The notes: a model not told the origin generated them from the sequence alone. Counted from the stretch's first letter, positions 52,391 to 60,957 are shown. The stretch: 64,000 nucleotides of DNA from Thiobacillus denitrificans (GCA_002403375.1 DHHQ01000023.1:60318-124317); one strand, 5' to 3'. Program-made: numbers and translations.

Positions 52391-53621
52391 GATCTTCCTC
52401 CTGCTGGCGGCGCTGGCGATCCTGCCCGCGCACGCCGCGCCGGGTTTCGACAGCTGGCTCGCCGAGTTCCGCGCGGAAGCCGCGGCGGCCGGCATTACCG
52501 AGGCCACGCTCGACGCCGCGCTGAGCGGCGTCGCACCGGCCGAGCGCGTGGTCGCGCTGGACCGCGGCCAGCCCGAGTTCCTGCAGACCTTCAGCGACTA
52601 CCTCGGGCGGCGCGTGACGCCGCAACGGGTCGAGCAGGGCCGTTCCCAGCTGCAGGCGCATGCCGCGCTGCTCGACGCGGTGGAGCAGCGCTACGGCGTC
52701 CCGAAATCGGTGCTGGTCGCGTTCTGGGGCCTCGAAACCCATTACGGCAAGGTGAAGGGCAGCCTCAACATCCCCGCCAGTCTCGCAACGCTCGCCTACG
52801 ACGGTCGCCGCAGCAGGTTCTTCCGCAGCCAGCTGCTCGACGCGCTGCACATCATCGACGCAGGCCACGTCAGTGCCGCCGACATGACCGGCTCGTGGGC
52901 CGGGGCGATGGGCCACATGCAGTTCATGCCGTCGACCTTCCGCGCCCACGCGGTGGACGCCGACGGCGACGGCCGCATCGACCTCTGGCAATCGTTGCCC
53001 GACGCCATGCATTCGGCCGCGAACTACCTCAAGCGCGCCGGCTGGCGCACCGGGGAGCCGGTCGCGGTCCAGGTGCGGCTGCCGGACGGTTTCGAGTGGC
53101 GCAGCGCGCGCATCAGCAACCGCCAGCCGGTGGCGGCGTGGGCGGCGCAGGGCGTCGTGCCCGCAGCCGGCGGCGCCCTGCCGGCTGCGGCCGGGCGCGC
53201 GGCGATCGTGCTGCCGCAGGGATGGCAGGGGCCGGCCTTCATGGTGTACGACAACTTCGACGTGGTGATGGACTGGAACCGTTCGCTCAACTACGCGCTG
53301 GCGGTGGCGCAGCTGGCGCAGCAGCTCGCCGGCGGCGATGGGCTGGTCGGCGTGGGCGGCGCGGGTGTGCTCAGCACCGCGCAGCTGACGACGCTGCAGC
53401 AGGCGCTCAACGAACTCGGCTTCGACGCCGGCACCCCGGACGGCATGCTCGGGCCGCGCACCCAGACCGCGATCCGCCACTACCAGGTCATGCACAAGCT
53501 GCCGGTCGACGGCTACCCCGCGCCCGGCGTGCTGGCCCACGTCGAGCAGACGCACGCCGCGGCGGCGGCGGCGGGCAAGCTCACGTCCGCGCCGACCTTC
53601 TCGGACGCGGCACAGCCCTGA
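52383..53621 (+). CDS. MltB-type lytic murein transglycosylase with peptidoglycan-binding domain
   Basis: The 412-residue exported protein has a signal peptide (MRKIFLLLAALAILPAHA) and the SLT family 3 domain: catalytic E118 in AFWGLETHYGK, then GSWAGAMGHMQFMPSTFRA and DLWQSLPDAMHSAANYLKRA. A linker leads to a PG_binding_1 domain (LQQALNELGFDAGTPDGMLG, about 348-402). It cleaves peptidoglycan glycan strands, leaving 1,6-anhydro-MurNAc. There is no lipobox, so it is soluble, like the longer MltB relatives. Confidence 0.93.
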   Translation: MRKIFLLLAALAILPAHAAPGFDSWLAEFRAEAAAAGITEATLDAALSGVAPAERVVALDRGQPEFLQTFSDYLGRRVTPQRVEQGRSQLQAHAALLDAVEQRYGVPKSVLVAFWGLETHYGKVKGSLNIPASLATLAYDGRRSRFFRSQLLDALHIIDAGHVSAADMTGSWAGAMGHMQFMPSTFRAHAVDADGDGRIDLWQSLPDAMHSAANYLKRAGWRTGEPVAVQVRLPDGFEWRSARISNRQPVAAWAAQGVVPAAGGALPAAAGRAAIVLPQGWQGPAFMVYDNFDVVMDWNRSLNYALAVAQLAQQLAGGDGLVGVGGAGVLSTAQLTTLQQALNELGFDAGTPDGMLGPRTQTAIRHYQVMHKLPVDGYPAPGVLAHVEQTHAAAAAAGKLTSAPTFSDAAQP

Positions 53622-53634
53622 CGGCGGACGCGGC

Positions 53635-54018
53635 ATGAGCGACGCGCGCAACGTGCTCGGCGGGCCGCTCGAGGTGTGCGGCGAGTCGCCGCCGACCGGA
53701 TTCCTGCGCGACGGCCGTTGCCAGACCGGTCCGCAGGATCTCGGCAGCCACACCGTATGCGCGCAGATGACCGACGCCTTCCTCGAGTATTCGAAGCACC
53801 GCGGCAACGACCTCGTCACGCCGGCGCCGGAATACGGCTTTCCCGGCCTCAAGCCGGGCGACCGCTGGTGCGTGTGCGCCGCCCGCTGGCTCGAGGCCGC
53901 GGAAGCCGGCGTGGCGCCGCCGGTGTTGCTCGCGGCGACCCATATGCGCGCGTTGCAGAAGGTCGCGCTGGCCGACCTCGAGTATCACGCGCTGCGCGTT
54001 CCCGGAGCGGATGCGTGA
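53635..54018 (+). CDS. DUF2237 family protein
   Basis: The 127-residue protein begins MSDARNVLGGPLEVCGESPP and has the DUF2237 pattern: TGFLRDGRCQTGPQDLGSHT, VCAQMTDAFLEYSKHRGNDL, and PGLKPGDRWCVCAARWLEA. The family is widespread in bacteria and plants with unknown function; conserved Cys residues hint at a redox or metal role. Its TGA overlaps the GTG of the next gene. Confidence 0.9.
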   Translation: MSDARNVLGGPLEVCGESPPTGFLRDGRCQTGPQDLGSHTVCAQMTDAFLEYSKHRGNDLVTPAPEYGFPGLKPGDRWCVCAARWLEAAEAGVAPPVLLAATHMRALQKVALADLEYHALRVPGADA

Positions 54019-54356
54019 GCCTGGTGTGCTGGAAATGCGGCGCCAGCCTGGCAGGGGTGCCGCTGCCGCTTTCGCGGCGCGAGGCATGCCCGAGCTGCCA
54101 CGCCGAACTGCACGCCTGCCGCATGTGCCGCCACTGGGACACCAGCCGCGCAGGACAGTGCCGCGAACTGGCGGCGGATCCGGTGGGCGACAAGACGCGG
54201 GCGAACTTCTGCGGCTGGTTCGTGCCGCGCCCGGACGCCTACCGGGGGGGCGGCGCGGCGATGGCGCAGGGCAGCCGCGCCGCGCTCGATGCCCTGTTCG
54301 GCGGCGGCGAGGCGCCGCCCGCGCCGCGGACGCCCGACGACCTGTCCAGCAAGTAG
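54015..54356 (+). CDS. Small zinc-ribbon-like protein
   Basis: The 113-residue protein starts at GTG 54015 (GTGA overlap with the DUF2237 gene). Cysteine pairs are obvious: LVCWKCGASL, ACPSCHAELHACRMCRHWD, then QCRELA and NFCGWFVP. CxxC knuckles of this kind bind zinc. The C-terminus is low-complexity (RGGGAAMAQGSRAALDALFG). It is probably coupled in function with the DUF2237 protein. It ends four bases before the convergent cytochrome gene. Confidence 0.75.
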   Translation: MSLVCWKCGASLAGVPLPLSRREACPSCHAELHACRMCRHWDTSRAGQCRELAADPVGDKTRANFCGWFVPRPDAYRGGGAAMAQGSRAALDALFGGGEAPPAPRTPDDLSSK

Positions 54357-54359
54357 CGC

Positions 54360-55031
54360 TCACTCCAGGCTGGCCAGATAGGCCGCCAGCTGGCGGATCT
54401 GCGCGTCGTTGAGGTTGCGGGTGTAGGCGGCCATCCGCGGATCGATGCGCTCGCCGCTGCCGCTGCGGTAGCGCTGCAGCGAGTCGATCACGTATTCGCC
54501 CTGCTGGCCCGCCAGTCGCGGGATCTTGCGGCTGCCGCTGCCGTTCGCGCCGTGGCAGGACACGCACAGCTTGTCGTACATCTGCTTGCCTGCGGCGCTC
54601 TGCGCGCCGGCGTCGACCGGCTTGCGGGCCACCGGCTGCCGCGACAGGTAGAGCGCGATGTCGATGCGGTCCTCCGGCGGCAGGGCCTTGATCAACCCCT
54701 CCATGAACGCCGAGGACTTGCGCTGCCCCGACACGAACTTGTTCATCTGCTCGAGGAGGTAGGCGGCGTTCTGGCTGGCGAGGTTGGGCACGTCGGGCAT
54801 CACGCTGTTGCCGCCGGTGCCGTGGCAGTGACGGCACACCGACGCGGCCTTCTGTCCGCGCTGGACCGCTTCGGCGAGGCTCGCCGGATCCTGGGATATC
54901 TGGTCCAGCCTTTCGTGCATCGCCGCGGGCGCCGGCGGAGGCGATTTGTCAGCGCCGCGGACGGGGGTGGCTGCGGTGGCGGCCGCGAAGCACAGCAGGC
55001 CGAGCGCGCAGGACAGACGGATCAGCGACAT
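54360..55031 (-). CDS. Diheme cytochrome c4
   Basis: The 223-residue periplasmic electron carrier has a signal peptide (SCALGLLCFAAATAATPVRG) and two c-type heme sites, CRHCH (66-70) and CVSCH (156-160), in duplicated halves. The axial methionines are offered by MPDVPNL or FMEGLIKALP and by PRMAAYTRNL. Cytochromes c4 carry electrons from bc1 to terminal oxidases or nitrogen oxide reductases. The gene is alone, with an AT-rich upstream region. Confidence 0.92.
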   Translation of the reverse strand: MSLIRLSCALGLLCFAAATAATPVRGADKSPPPAPAAMHERLDQISQDPASLAEAVQRGQKAASVCRHCHGTGGNSVMPDVPNLASQNAAYLLEQMNKFVSGQRKSSAFMEGLIKALPPEDRIDIALYLSRQPVARKPVDAGAQSAAGKQMYDKLCVSCHGANGSGSRKIPRLAGQQGEYVIDSLQRYRSGSGERIDPRMAAYTRNLNDAQIRQLAAYLASLE

Positions 55032-55047
55032 GTAAGCTCCCTAGCAG

Positions 55048-55067
55048 ATTATTATTAAGATAATAAT
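55048..55067. promoter_or_regulatory. AT-rich inverted repeat upstream of cytochrome c4
   Basis: ATTATTAT (55048-55055) and ATAATAAT (55060-55067) form an 8-bp inverted repeat with a TAAG loop. It lies inside a roughly 40-bp stretch with almost no G or C, between the EamA and cytochrome genes. It probably covers the cytochrome promoter (minus strand); the binding protein is unknown. Confidence 0.4.
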
Positions 55068-55108
55068 ATCAACAAATAATTTGCCTGGGGGAAGCGGCCG
55101 CTCGCAGA

Positions 55109-55996
55109 TCAGGCGCGCGGCCGGCCCAACTGCCGCAGCGCCTGCCACTCGTACAGCGCGAGCCCCGCGCCGATCAGCGCGATCGCGGTCCAGCCGCGCG
55201 CCGGGATGAACTCGGCGTTGAGCGTCTGCCCGAGCAGCAGCGCGGTGACCGGGGTGATCAGGGTGATCAGCGCGACCCGTCCGGCGTCGAGATGCCGGAT
55301 CACGAAGTAGTACAAGGTGAAGCCGACGACCGAGCCGAGCACGCCGAGGTAGACGATCGCAGCAGCAGCCCGCGGCGAGAGGTCGGCCGGCAGCCGCGCG
55401 GCATCGATCAGCAGCCAGGCGAGCACGAAGCCCGGCACCGCGACGCCGAGCGAGCCGGTGGTGATCGCGAGCGCCGAGGCGCGCAGGTTCAGCCGCTTGA
55501 CCCATACCAGCCCCAGCGCCTGCAGCGCCATGCCCGCCACCACCGCCGCGGTGCCGAGCGTCGCCTCGCCGTCGCCCGGCCACGGCTGGCCGAAGATCGC
55601 CCACAGTCCGGCCAGCGCGATCGCCAGTCCGGCGACGCGCTGCGGCGTCAGCGCGCGCTCGTGCAGCCACAGCGCGGCGAACACGCCGGTGGCGAGCGGC
55701 GACAGGCCGAAGATCACCGAGATCAGCCCCGAGGGGATGTGCAGCGCGCCCCAGTAGGTGAGCAGCATCGACGTGCACAGCGAAAGGCCGCTGATTGCAT
55801 ACAGCCGGCGCGCTGCCGGCGTGAAAGGAAACGCCGTGCGGGTGGCGCGCATCAGCAGCAGGCAGAGCGCCAGCCCGATCAGCATGCGCGCCGTCACCGC
55901 GAAGGCGAAGCCCGCCCCCTGCGCGCTCCACTGGATCGCGAGCGGCGTGGTCGACCAGATGAGGATGACGCCCGCGTAGGCGGCGGGGACGGACAT
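55109..55996 (-). CDS. EamA/DMT-family transporter
   Basis: The 295-residue inner-membrane protein has about ten helices in two EamA repeats: YAGVILIWSTTPLAIQWSAQ opens the first, VAGLAIALAGLWAIFGQPWP ends it, and GVLGSVVGFTLYYFVIRHLD with ALITLITPVTALLLGQTLN lies in the second. These are drug/metabolite exporters. No specific substrate is implied. It is followed by rnk only 16 bp from its start on the other side. Confidence 0.92.
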   Translation of the reverse strand: MSVPAAYAGVILIWSTTPLAIQWSAQGAGFAFAVTARMLIGLALCLLLMRATRTAFPFTPAARRLYAISGLSLCTSMLLTYWGALHIPSGLISVIFGLSPLATGVFAALWLHERALTPQRVAGLAIALAGLWAIFGQPWPGDGEATLGTAAVVAGMALQALGLVWVKRLNLRASALAITTGSLGVAVPGFVLAWLLIDAARLPADLSPRAAAAIVYLGVLGSVVGFTLYYFVIRHLDAGRVALITLITPVTALLLGQTLNAEFIPARGWTAIALIGAGLALYEWQALRQLGRPRA

Positions 55997-56011
55997 CGGC
56001 CGCGGCGCGGA

Positions 56012-56428
56012 TCAGCGCAGGGTGTCGCCGGCGCGCTCGGGCTGGTAGGCGATGTCGACGATGCGCGCACGCACCGTCTGTCCGTTCGGCGCGAGCCACT
56101 CGATCTGCTGGCCGACCGCGAGGCCCAGCACGGCGATCCCGGCCGGGGTCGTCACCGAGAGCTGGTCCGGCGCGCCGGTGACGTCGCGCGGGTACACCAG
56201 CGTCGCCTCCACCTCGCGGCCGGCGGGCTCGACCACGAAGCGGATGCGCGAATTCATCGTCACCACGTCGGCCGGCATCGCCTCCGAGCGCCGGATCTCG
56301 GCGCGGTCGAGCTCGTCGCGCAGCGCGTCGGCGGCGGGAAGGTCGTCCGGCAGGCCGGCGAGCATGCCTTCGAGGCGCTCGAGGTCGCGCTCGGACACGA
56401 TGATGGCGGGGCGGGTCGTGATTTGCAT
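56012..56428 (-). CDS. rnk: Nucleoside diphosphate kinase regulator (GreA/GreB-like)
   Basis: The 138-residue protein has a short N-terminal coiled coil (RDLERLEGMLAGLPDDLPAA) and the GreA/GreB C-terminal FKBP-like domain (VEATLVYPRDVTGAPDQLSV, SVTTPAGIAVLGLAVGQQIE). Rnk binds RNA polymerase but its shorter coil cannot stimulate transcript cleavage (family knowledge). AGGAG precedes ATG 56428. Confidence 0.93.
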   Translation of the reverse strand: MQITTRPAIIVSERDLERLEGMLAGLPDDLPAADALRDELDRAEIRRSEAMPADVVTMNSRIRFVVEPAGREVEATLVYPRDVTGAPDQLSVTTPAGIAVLGLAVGQQIEWLAPNGQTVRARIVDIAYQPERAGDTLR

Positions 56429-56454
56429 GGCGGTCTCCTGCGGCAGGGCACGAA

Positions 56455-56487
56455 AATGAAAACCGCCCGGGCCGAAGCCCGGGCGGT
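56455..56487 (-). terminator. Terminator of the PhzF-family gene
   Basis: ACCGCCCGGGC (56462-56472) pairs with GCCCGGGCGGT (56477-56487) around CGAA. On the minus strand it is followed by TTTTCATTTT, so it ends transcription of the phzF-like gene before rnk. Confidence 0.75.
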
Positions 56488-56547
56488 GTTGCCCAAAACT
56501 ATAGCACCGAAGGCGGCGGCGGACCAGCCATGCGAGCGCTGGCGCGC

Positions 56548-57333
56548 TCACGGCGGGAGCGTGATTTCCGCTTCCATGAAGGTGACTGCCGCGCCCGAGA
56601 GCAGCACGCGGTCGTCCCTCAGCTCGCACGCGACGCTGCCACCGCGCTTCGAAACCTGCCGCGCGGACAGGCGGCGCTTGCCCAGGCGGCCGGCCCAGTA
56701 GGGGGCCAGCGTGCAATGTGCGGAACCGGTGACGGGGTCCTCGGGGATGCCGAGCCGTGGGGCGAAGAAGCGGCTGACGAAGTCGTCCGAGACGCCGGGC
56801 GCGGTGACGATCACGCCGCGCAGATCCAGCGTGGCCAGCAGGGAGAAGTCCGGCGTGAGGGCGCGAACGGTCGCCTCGCTGTCGAACACCGCCAGGTAAT
56901 CGTCGGCACGCAGGACCTCGAGCGGCTGCCGGCCGAGCGCCGTGGCGAGCGTCTCGGCACCGGCGCTCGGGACCGGCGGGCGGGCGGGAAAATCCATTTC
57001 CAGGAGCCCGCCCCGCCGCGTCACGGTGAGCATGCCGCTGCGCGTGTCGAAGCTGACGGCGGGCCCGGGGTGGCCGAGATGCGTGAACAGGACGTGGGCG
57101 GCCGCCAGCGTTGCGTGGCCGCACAGGTCGACTTCGCTGGCCGGCGTGAACCAGCGCAAGGCGTAGCCCGCGCCAGACGGCACGAAGAAGGCGGTTTCGG
57201 AGAGATTGTTCTCCGCCGCGATCGCCTGCAGCAGCGCGTCGTCGAGCCAGCGCCTGAGCGGGCACACCGCGGCGGGGTTGCCCTCGAACACGCGGGCGGC
57301 GAAGGCATCGATCTGATACTGGCGGATTTTCAT
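56548..57333 (-). CDS. PhzF family isomerase/epimerase-like protein
   Basis: The 261-residue protein begins MKIRQYQIDAFAARVFEGNP. The two-domain diaminopimelate-epimerase fold is shown by NPAAVCPLRRWLDDALLQAI with the catalytic Glu region ENNLSETAFF, DLCGHATLAAAHVLF and PEDPVTGSAHCTLAPYWAGR. No other phenazine gene is present, so this is a housekeeping PhzF homologue of unknown substrate. It is 16 bp from the thioredoxin-HEAT gene and has a terminator behind it. Confidence 0.92.
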   Translation of the reverse strand: MKIRQYQIDAFAARVFEGNPAAVCPLRRWLDDALLQAIAAENNLSETAFFVPSGAGYALRWFTPASEVDLCGHATLAAAHVLFTHLGHPGPAVSFDTRSGMLTVTRRGGLLEMDFPARPPVPSAGAETLATALGRQPLEVLRADDYLAVFDSEATVRALTPDFSLLATLDLRGVIVTAPGVSDDFVSRFFAPRLGIPEDPVTGSAHCTLAPYWAGRLGKRRLSARQVSKRGGSVACELRDDRVLLSGAAVTFMEAEITLPP

Positions 57334-57349
57334 GTGGCCAGCGAGGCCG

Positions 57350-57982
57350 TCAGGCCGCAAGCGCCTGCAGGCTTTCCGTGGCGATCTCGCGCACGTCGGT
57401 GTCGTCGTCGGCGAGCCGTGCCTCGAGCCACTGCCTCGCCGCGGCGTCGCCGGTGAGGCCGAGGTAGTGGCAGGCGTCGGCGCGCACCCGTGCGTCGGCG
57501 TGCCGCGACAGCTCGGCGAGCCGCGGCAGCAGCGCGCGCAGGGTGGCGCTGCCGGCGAATTCCTCGAGCAGCACGCCGGCGCCGAGCCGCACGTTGAGGC
57601 TCGCCTCGACGTTGCCGACGATCGGCAGCACCGCGGCGAGCAGCGCGGGGTCGGCCTCGATCGCCGCCTGCGCGCGCGGCAACTGGCCTTCCTTCAGCAG
57701 CAGGTGGAACCAGTCGGCGAGCCCCGCCTCGCTGTCGGCCTTGGCCGCCCATTCGGCGAGTTCGGCCTTGCTGTGCAAGCCGGCAAGCTCGATGCGGCCG
57801 ATGCGCACCCACGGCACCGAGCGTACGCCGAGCGACTGCCCGACCTCGGGGCGCTGCTCGAGGTTGACCGCCTCGAGCCGGCCCAGCGCGCCCTGCTTGA
57901 CCAGGTCGGCGAGCGCGGCGAGCACCGCGGGGCAGTGCGGGCAGTGGGTGGAGAGCAGCAGCAGGGCGTCGGGTGCGGACAT
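57350..57982 (-). CDS. Thioredoxin-like/HEAT-repeat fusion protein
   Basis: The 210-residue protein has a glutaredoxin/thioredoxin-like N-terminal domain (ALLLLSTHCPHCPAVLAALA with the CPHC redox pair at 14-17, then SVPWVRIGRIELAG with the cis-proline). From about residue 125 it carries HEAT-like helical repeats (LGAGVLLEEFAGSATLRALL, ADARVRADACHYLGLTGDAA, DDDTDVREIATESLQAL). The combination suggests a redox protein that docks on a partner. There is no signal peptide. It is divergent from an MBL hydrolase gene with a 27-bp gap. Confidence 0.82.
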   Translation of the reverse strand: MSAPDALLLLSTHCPHCPAVLAALADLVKQGALGRLEAVNLEQRPEVGQSLGVRSVPWVRIGRIELAGLHSKAELAEWAAKADSEAGLADWFHLLLKEGQLPRAQAAIEADPALLAAVLPIVGNVEASLNVRLGAGVLLEEFAGSATLRALLPRLAELSRHADARVRADACHYLGLTGDAAARQWLEARLADDDTDVREIATESLQALAA

Positions 57983-58009
57983 GGGGCAACTCGGCGGATA
58001 ATCGGGCCC

Positions 58010-58648
58010 ATGGAATTTACCATCCTCCCCGTCACCCCGTATCAACAGAACTGCTCGCTGGTGTGGGACGCGCAGGGCCGCGCCGCGCTGATCGACCCCG
58101 GCGGCGAGGCCGAGCGGCTGCTCGCCGAAGTCGCGCGCCGCGGCCTGACGCTCGAAAGCATCCTGCTCACCCACGGCCATCTCGACCACGTCGGCGCGGC
58201 GGCGGAGATCCGCGATGCGCTGGGCATTCCCATCGTCGGCCCGCAGCGTCAGGAGCAGTTCTGGCTCGACATCCTGCCGCGCCAGGCCGAGTTGTTCGGC
58301 TTTCCGCCGATCGCGGCGTTCACGCCGGACCAGTGGCTCGAGGAAGGCGACGTCGTCGACGTCGGCGCGGTCCGCTTCGACGTCCTGCACTGCCCCGGCC
58401 ACACGCCCGGCCACGTCGTGTTCTACCAGCCCGACGCGCGGCTCGCCTTCGTCGGCGACGTGCTGTTCAAGGGCTCGATCGGCCGCACCGATTTTCCGCG
58501 CGGCGACCATGCGGCGCTGATCGCCGCGATCCGCGACAAGCTGTTCCCGCTCGGCGACGACGTGCGCTTCGTGCCGGGGCACGGCGCGATGTCGACCTTC
58601 GGTCACGAGCGGCTGGAGAATCCTTTCGTCGGCGCGGCGGCCGACTAA
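58010..58648 (+). CDS. Glyoxalase II-like metallo-beta-lactamase-fold hydrolase
   Basis: The 212-residue protein has the binuclear metal motif THGHLDH (H55, H57, D59, H60), the second-shell HTPGH in LHCPGHTPGHVVFY, the bridging Asp in FVGDVLFKGSIGRTDFP and the last His in FVPGHGAMSTFGHE. The length and GSIGRTDFP motif match the YcbL/short GloB-like group, thought to hydrolyse thioesters such as S-lactoylglutathione. It is followed by a second, exported MBL protein. Confidence 0.92.
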   Translation: MEFTILPVTPYQQNCSLVWDAQGRAALIDPGGEAERLLAEVARRGLTLESILLTHGHLDHVGAAAEIRDALGIPIVGPQRQEQFWLDILPRQAELFGFPPIAAFTPDQWLEEGDVVDVGAVRFDVLHCPGHTPGHVVFYQPDARLAFVGDVLFKGSIGRTDFPRGDHAALIAAIRDKLFPLGDDVRFVPGHGAMSTFGHERLENPFVGAAAD

Positions 58649-58696
58649 AATGCATTAGACAGGCCCAGGGGCCACGCGAAGCGAAAGGAGGCCGCC

Positions 58697-60055
58697 ATGA
58701 TCCCTTTACGTTTTCTGCCCGCCCTGCTGTGCGCCCTGCTCGTTGCGGGTGCGGCGCCCGCGCAGGACCTTTCCGCCGTCGTCGTTCCCCCGCCCGAGGC
58801 GCCGGCCCTGACCCGGGCCGCGCAGAAAGTGCTCGACGCGGTGAACCTGCGGGTGCCGCAGCTCGACACCGCCGGGCTCGTCGCGCAGCTGAAGGCGCAG
58901 CCGGAGACCGTCGTCGTCGACGTGCGCACGCCGGCCGAGGTCGCGTTGTCCGGCCACATCGAGACGGCCTTCTTCTTCAACATCGCGCGCGGCCTGCTGG
59001 AGTTCCAGATCGAGACTGCGGTGCCCGACAAGGCGACGCCGATCGTCGTCTATTGCGGCGTCAGCCAGCGCAGCCCGCTCGCCGCCGACACCCTGGCCGC
59101 GCTCGGCTACACGAACGTGAAAAACTACCGCGACGGTTTCCTCAACTGGAAGCGGGCCGGGCTGCCGGTGCGCGCGCTCGACCGCGCGCCGGATTCCTTC
59201 CTCTACGACCTGCCGCAGGAGGTGATCCCCGGCGTGTGGTCGGCGATCGGCGCCACCGCGCCGGGCACCTACGAGAATTCCGGCCACAACAACAACCTCT
59301 CGTTCATCGTCACCGGCGCGGGCGTGGTGGTGATGAACGCCGGCGACAACTATCTGCTCGCGCAGAGCCTGCACGACGAGATCAGGAAGCGCACCGACCA
59401 GCCGGTGAAGTATGTCGTGCTGGAGAACGGCCAGGGCCACGCCATGCTTGGCTCCGGCTACTGGCAGCAGCAGGGCGCGAAGATCGTCGCGCAGCGCGAC
59501 ACCGCCCGCTACATCGAGGAGCAGGGCTACGAGGCGCTCGCCACCATGCGCGCCCGCGCGCGCGACAAGGCGTTCCGCACCGACGTGGCCAAGCCCGACA
59601 TCGTCTACGACGACCGGCTCGACCTGTCGATGGGCGGCTGGAAGATCGAGGTGCTGCATCTGGGCAACGCGCACCACCACGGCGACACCATGCTCTGGCT
59701 GCCCGAGAAGAAGCTGGTGATCTCGGGCGACACCGCGTTCCACGTGCGTATGCTGCCGATCTTCGAGGACACCGACACCGCGCGCTGGATCGAGGTGTGG
59801 GACGCGTTCGAGGCGCTCGGCGCCGAGATCGTCGTCCCCGGCCACGGCGGGCCGACCGACATGGCGACGGTGCGCAAGTGGACCCGGGATTATCTGGTCT
59901 ACCTGCGCGGCAAGGTCGCCGAGGTGATCGCCAACGGCGGCTCGCTCGACGACGCCTACAAGGTCGACCAGTCGCCGTATCTGCACCTGCACACCGCCGA
60001 CGAACTCGCACGCGTCAACGCCGGCCGGGTATTCCGCGCGATGGAGTTCGAGTAG
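58697..60055 (+). CDS. Exported rhodanese-metallo-beta-lactamase fusion with altered metal site
   Basis: The 452-residue protein has a signal peptide (LPALLCALLVAGAAPAQD), a rhodanese domain with a sulphur-carrying C120 in VYCGVSQRSP (about 50-160) and an MBL domain (about 175-420). The usual HxHxDH motif is replaced by ENGQGHAML (243-251), leaving one histidine. Other metal positions remain: GNAHHHGDTMLWL, VISGDTAFH and VPGHGGPTD. It may be a mono-metal or redirected hydrolase, related to periplasmic Sox/quinoprotein-associated MBL proteins that act on sulphur compounds. The start is ATG 58697 with AAAGGAGG upstream. Confidence 0.85.
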   Translation: MIPLRFLPALLCALLVAGAAPAQDLSAVVVPPPEAPALTRAAQKVLDAVNLRVPQLDTAGLVAQLKAQPETVVVDVRTPAEVALSGHIETAFFFNIARGLLEFQIETAVPDKATPIVVYCGVSQRSPLAADTLAALGYTNVKNYRDGFLNWKRAGLPVRALDRAPDSFLYDLPQEVIPGVWSAIGATAPGTYENSGHNNNLSFIVTGAGVVVMNAGDNYLLAQSLHDEIRKRTDQPVKYVVLENGQGHAMLGSGYWQQQGAKIVAQRDTARYIEEQGYEALATMRARARDKAFRTDVAKPDIVYDDRLDLSMGGWKIEVLHLGNAHHHGDTMLWLPEKKLVISGDTAFHVRMLPIFEDTDTARWIEVWDAFEALGAEIVVPGHGGPTDMATVRKWTRDYLVYLRGKVAEVIANGGSLDDAYKVDQSPYLHLHTADELARVNAGRVFRAMEFE

Positions 60056-60057
60056 CG

Positions 60058-60957
60058 TCAGGCAGGCTTCTTCGGTGCGATCGCGTCGACCAGCGCAGCG
60101 GCTGCGTCGGCGGTCGCATGGCCGGGGTCGCGGTGCGGGTTGTACTCGGCGATTTCCATCGCGACGAAGGCCGGGTCGTCGCCCAGGCGCGCGAGCGCGG
60201 CCGCCAGCTCCGCGCGGCAGAGGCCGCCCGGGACGGGGCTTCCCACCCCCGGCTCCTCGTCGGGGTCGAGTGCGTCGAGATCGATGCTGACGCCGAAGCC
60301 GGCGGTGCCGCGCCGCACGATGGCGAGCGCCTCGTCGAACACGGCGCCGAGGCCACGGCTGCGGATTTCCTCCATCGCGAACACGCGCACGCCCAGACGC
60401 TCGAGCAGCGCCGCCTCGCCCGTTTCGAAGCTGCGCACCCCGATCAGGCACACGTTCCCGGGACGCAGCCTGGGGGCGGGTCCGCCGATCGCCACGAGCG
60501 CCGCGTCGCCGTGGCCGAGCAGCACGGCGAGCGGCATGCCGTGGAGCTGCCCGCTCGGCGTGGTGGCGAAGGTGTGGCTGTCCATGTGGGCGTCGATCCA
60601 GATCAGGCCGAGCGGGCCGCGGGCGGCGAGCGCGCGCTGCACGCCGCGCCAGGTGCCGATCGCGACCGAGTGGTCGCCGCCGACCACCAGCGGAAAACGC
60701 CCCGCGACGAGCACGCGTTCGACTTCGGCGGCGAGCCGGGCGTCGAGCGCGCCGACCGCATGCAGGGGCGTGTCGCGTGCGGCGCGCGGGACACGCAGGA
60801 TGGCGTCCCACTCGACGTGCTGCAGCGGCGTGTCGTGGAAGGCCCCGTAGCGGCGCAGCGCATCCGGCCCCTCGGCGGTGCGGGGGTCGGGCGCGCCGGC
60901 GCCGCTGGCCGCGCCGATGACGACGATGCTGCGGGCGGGCGAGCGGGTGTGCGTCAT
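60058..60957 (-). CDS. Arginase
   Basis: The 299-residue ureohydrolase has the dimanganese ligands in VVGGDHSVAIG (H96), WIDAHMDSHT (D122, H124, D126) and FGVSIDLDALDPDEEPGVGS. The spacing fits arginase (RocF) more than agmatinase: the short SHTFATTPSGQLHGMPLAV loop is arginase-like, and MEIAEYNPHRD ends the core. It turns arginine into ornithine and urea. It is 18 bp after gabD on the same strand, so arginine/GABA-type catabolism may share transcription. Confidence 0.9.
   Translation of the reverse strand: MTHTRSPARSIVVIGAASGAGAPDPRTAEGPDALRRYGAFHDTPLQHVEWDAILRVPRAARDTPLHAVGALDARLAAEVERVLVAGRFPLVVGGDHSVAIGTWRGVQRALAARGPLGLIWIDAHMDSHTFATTPSGQLHGMPLAVLLGHGDAALVAIGGPAPRLRPGNVCLIGVRSFETGEAALLERLGVRVFAMEEIRSRGLGAVFDEALAIVRRGTAGFGVSIDLDALDPDEEPGVGSPVPGGLCRAELAAALARLGDDPAFVAMEIAEYNPHRDPGHATADAAAALVDAIAPKKPA

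Noticed and set aside
56548..57333. Phenazine biosynthesis locus
   Set aside because: Only a PhzF homologue is present, and such isolated homologues are common without phenazines.
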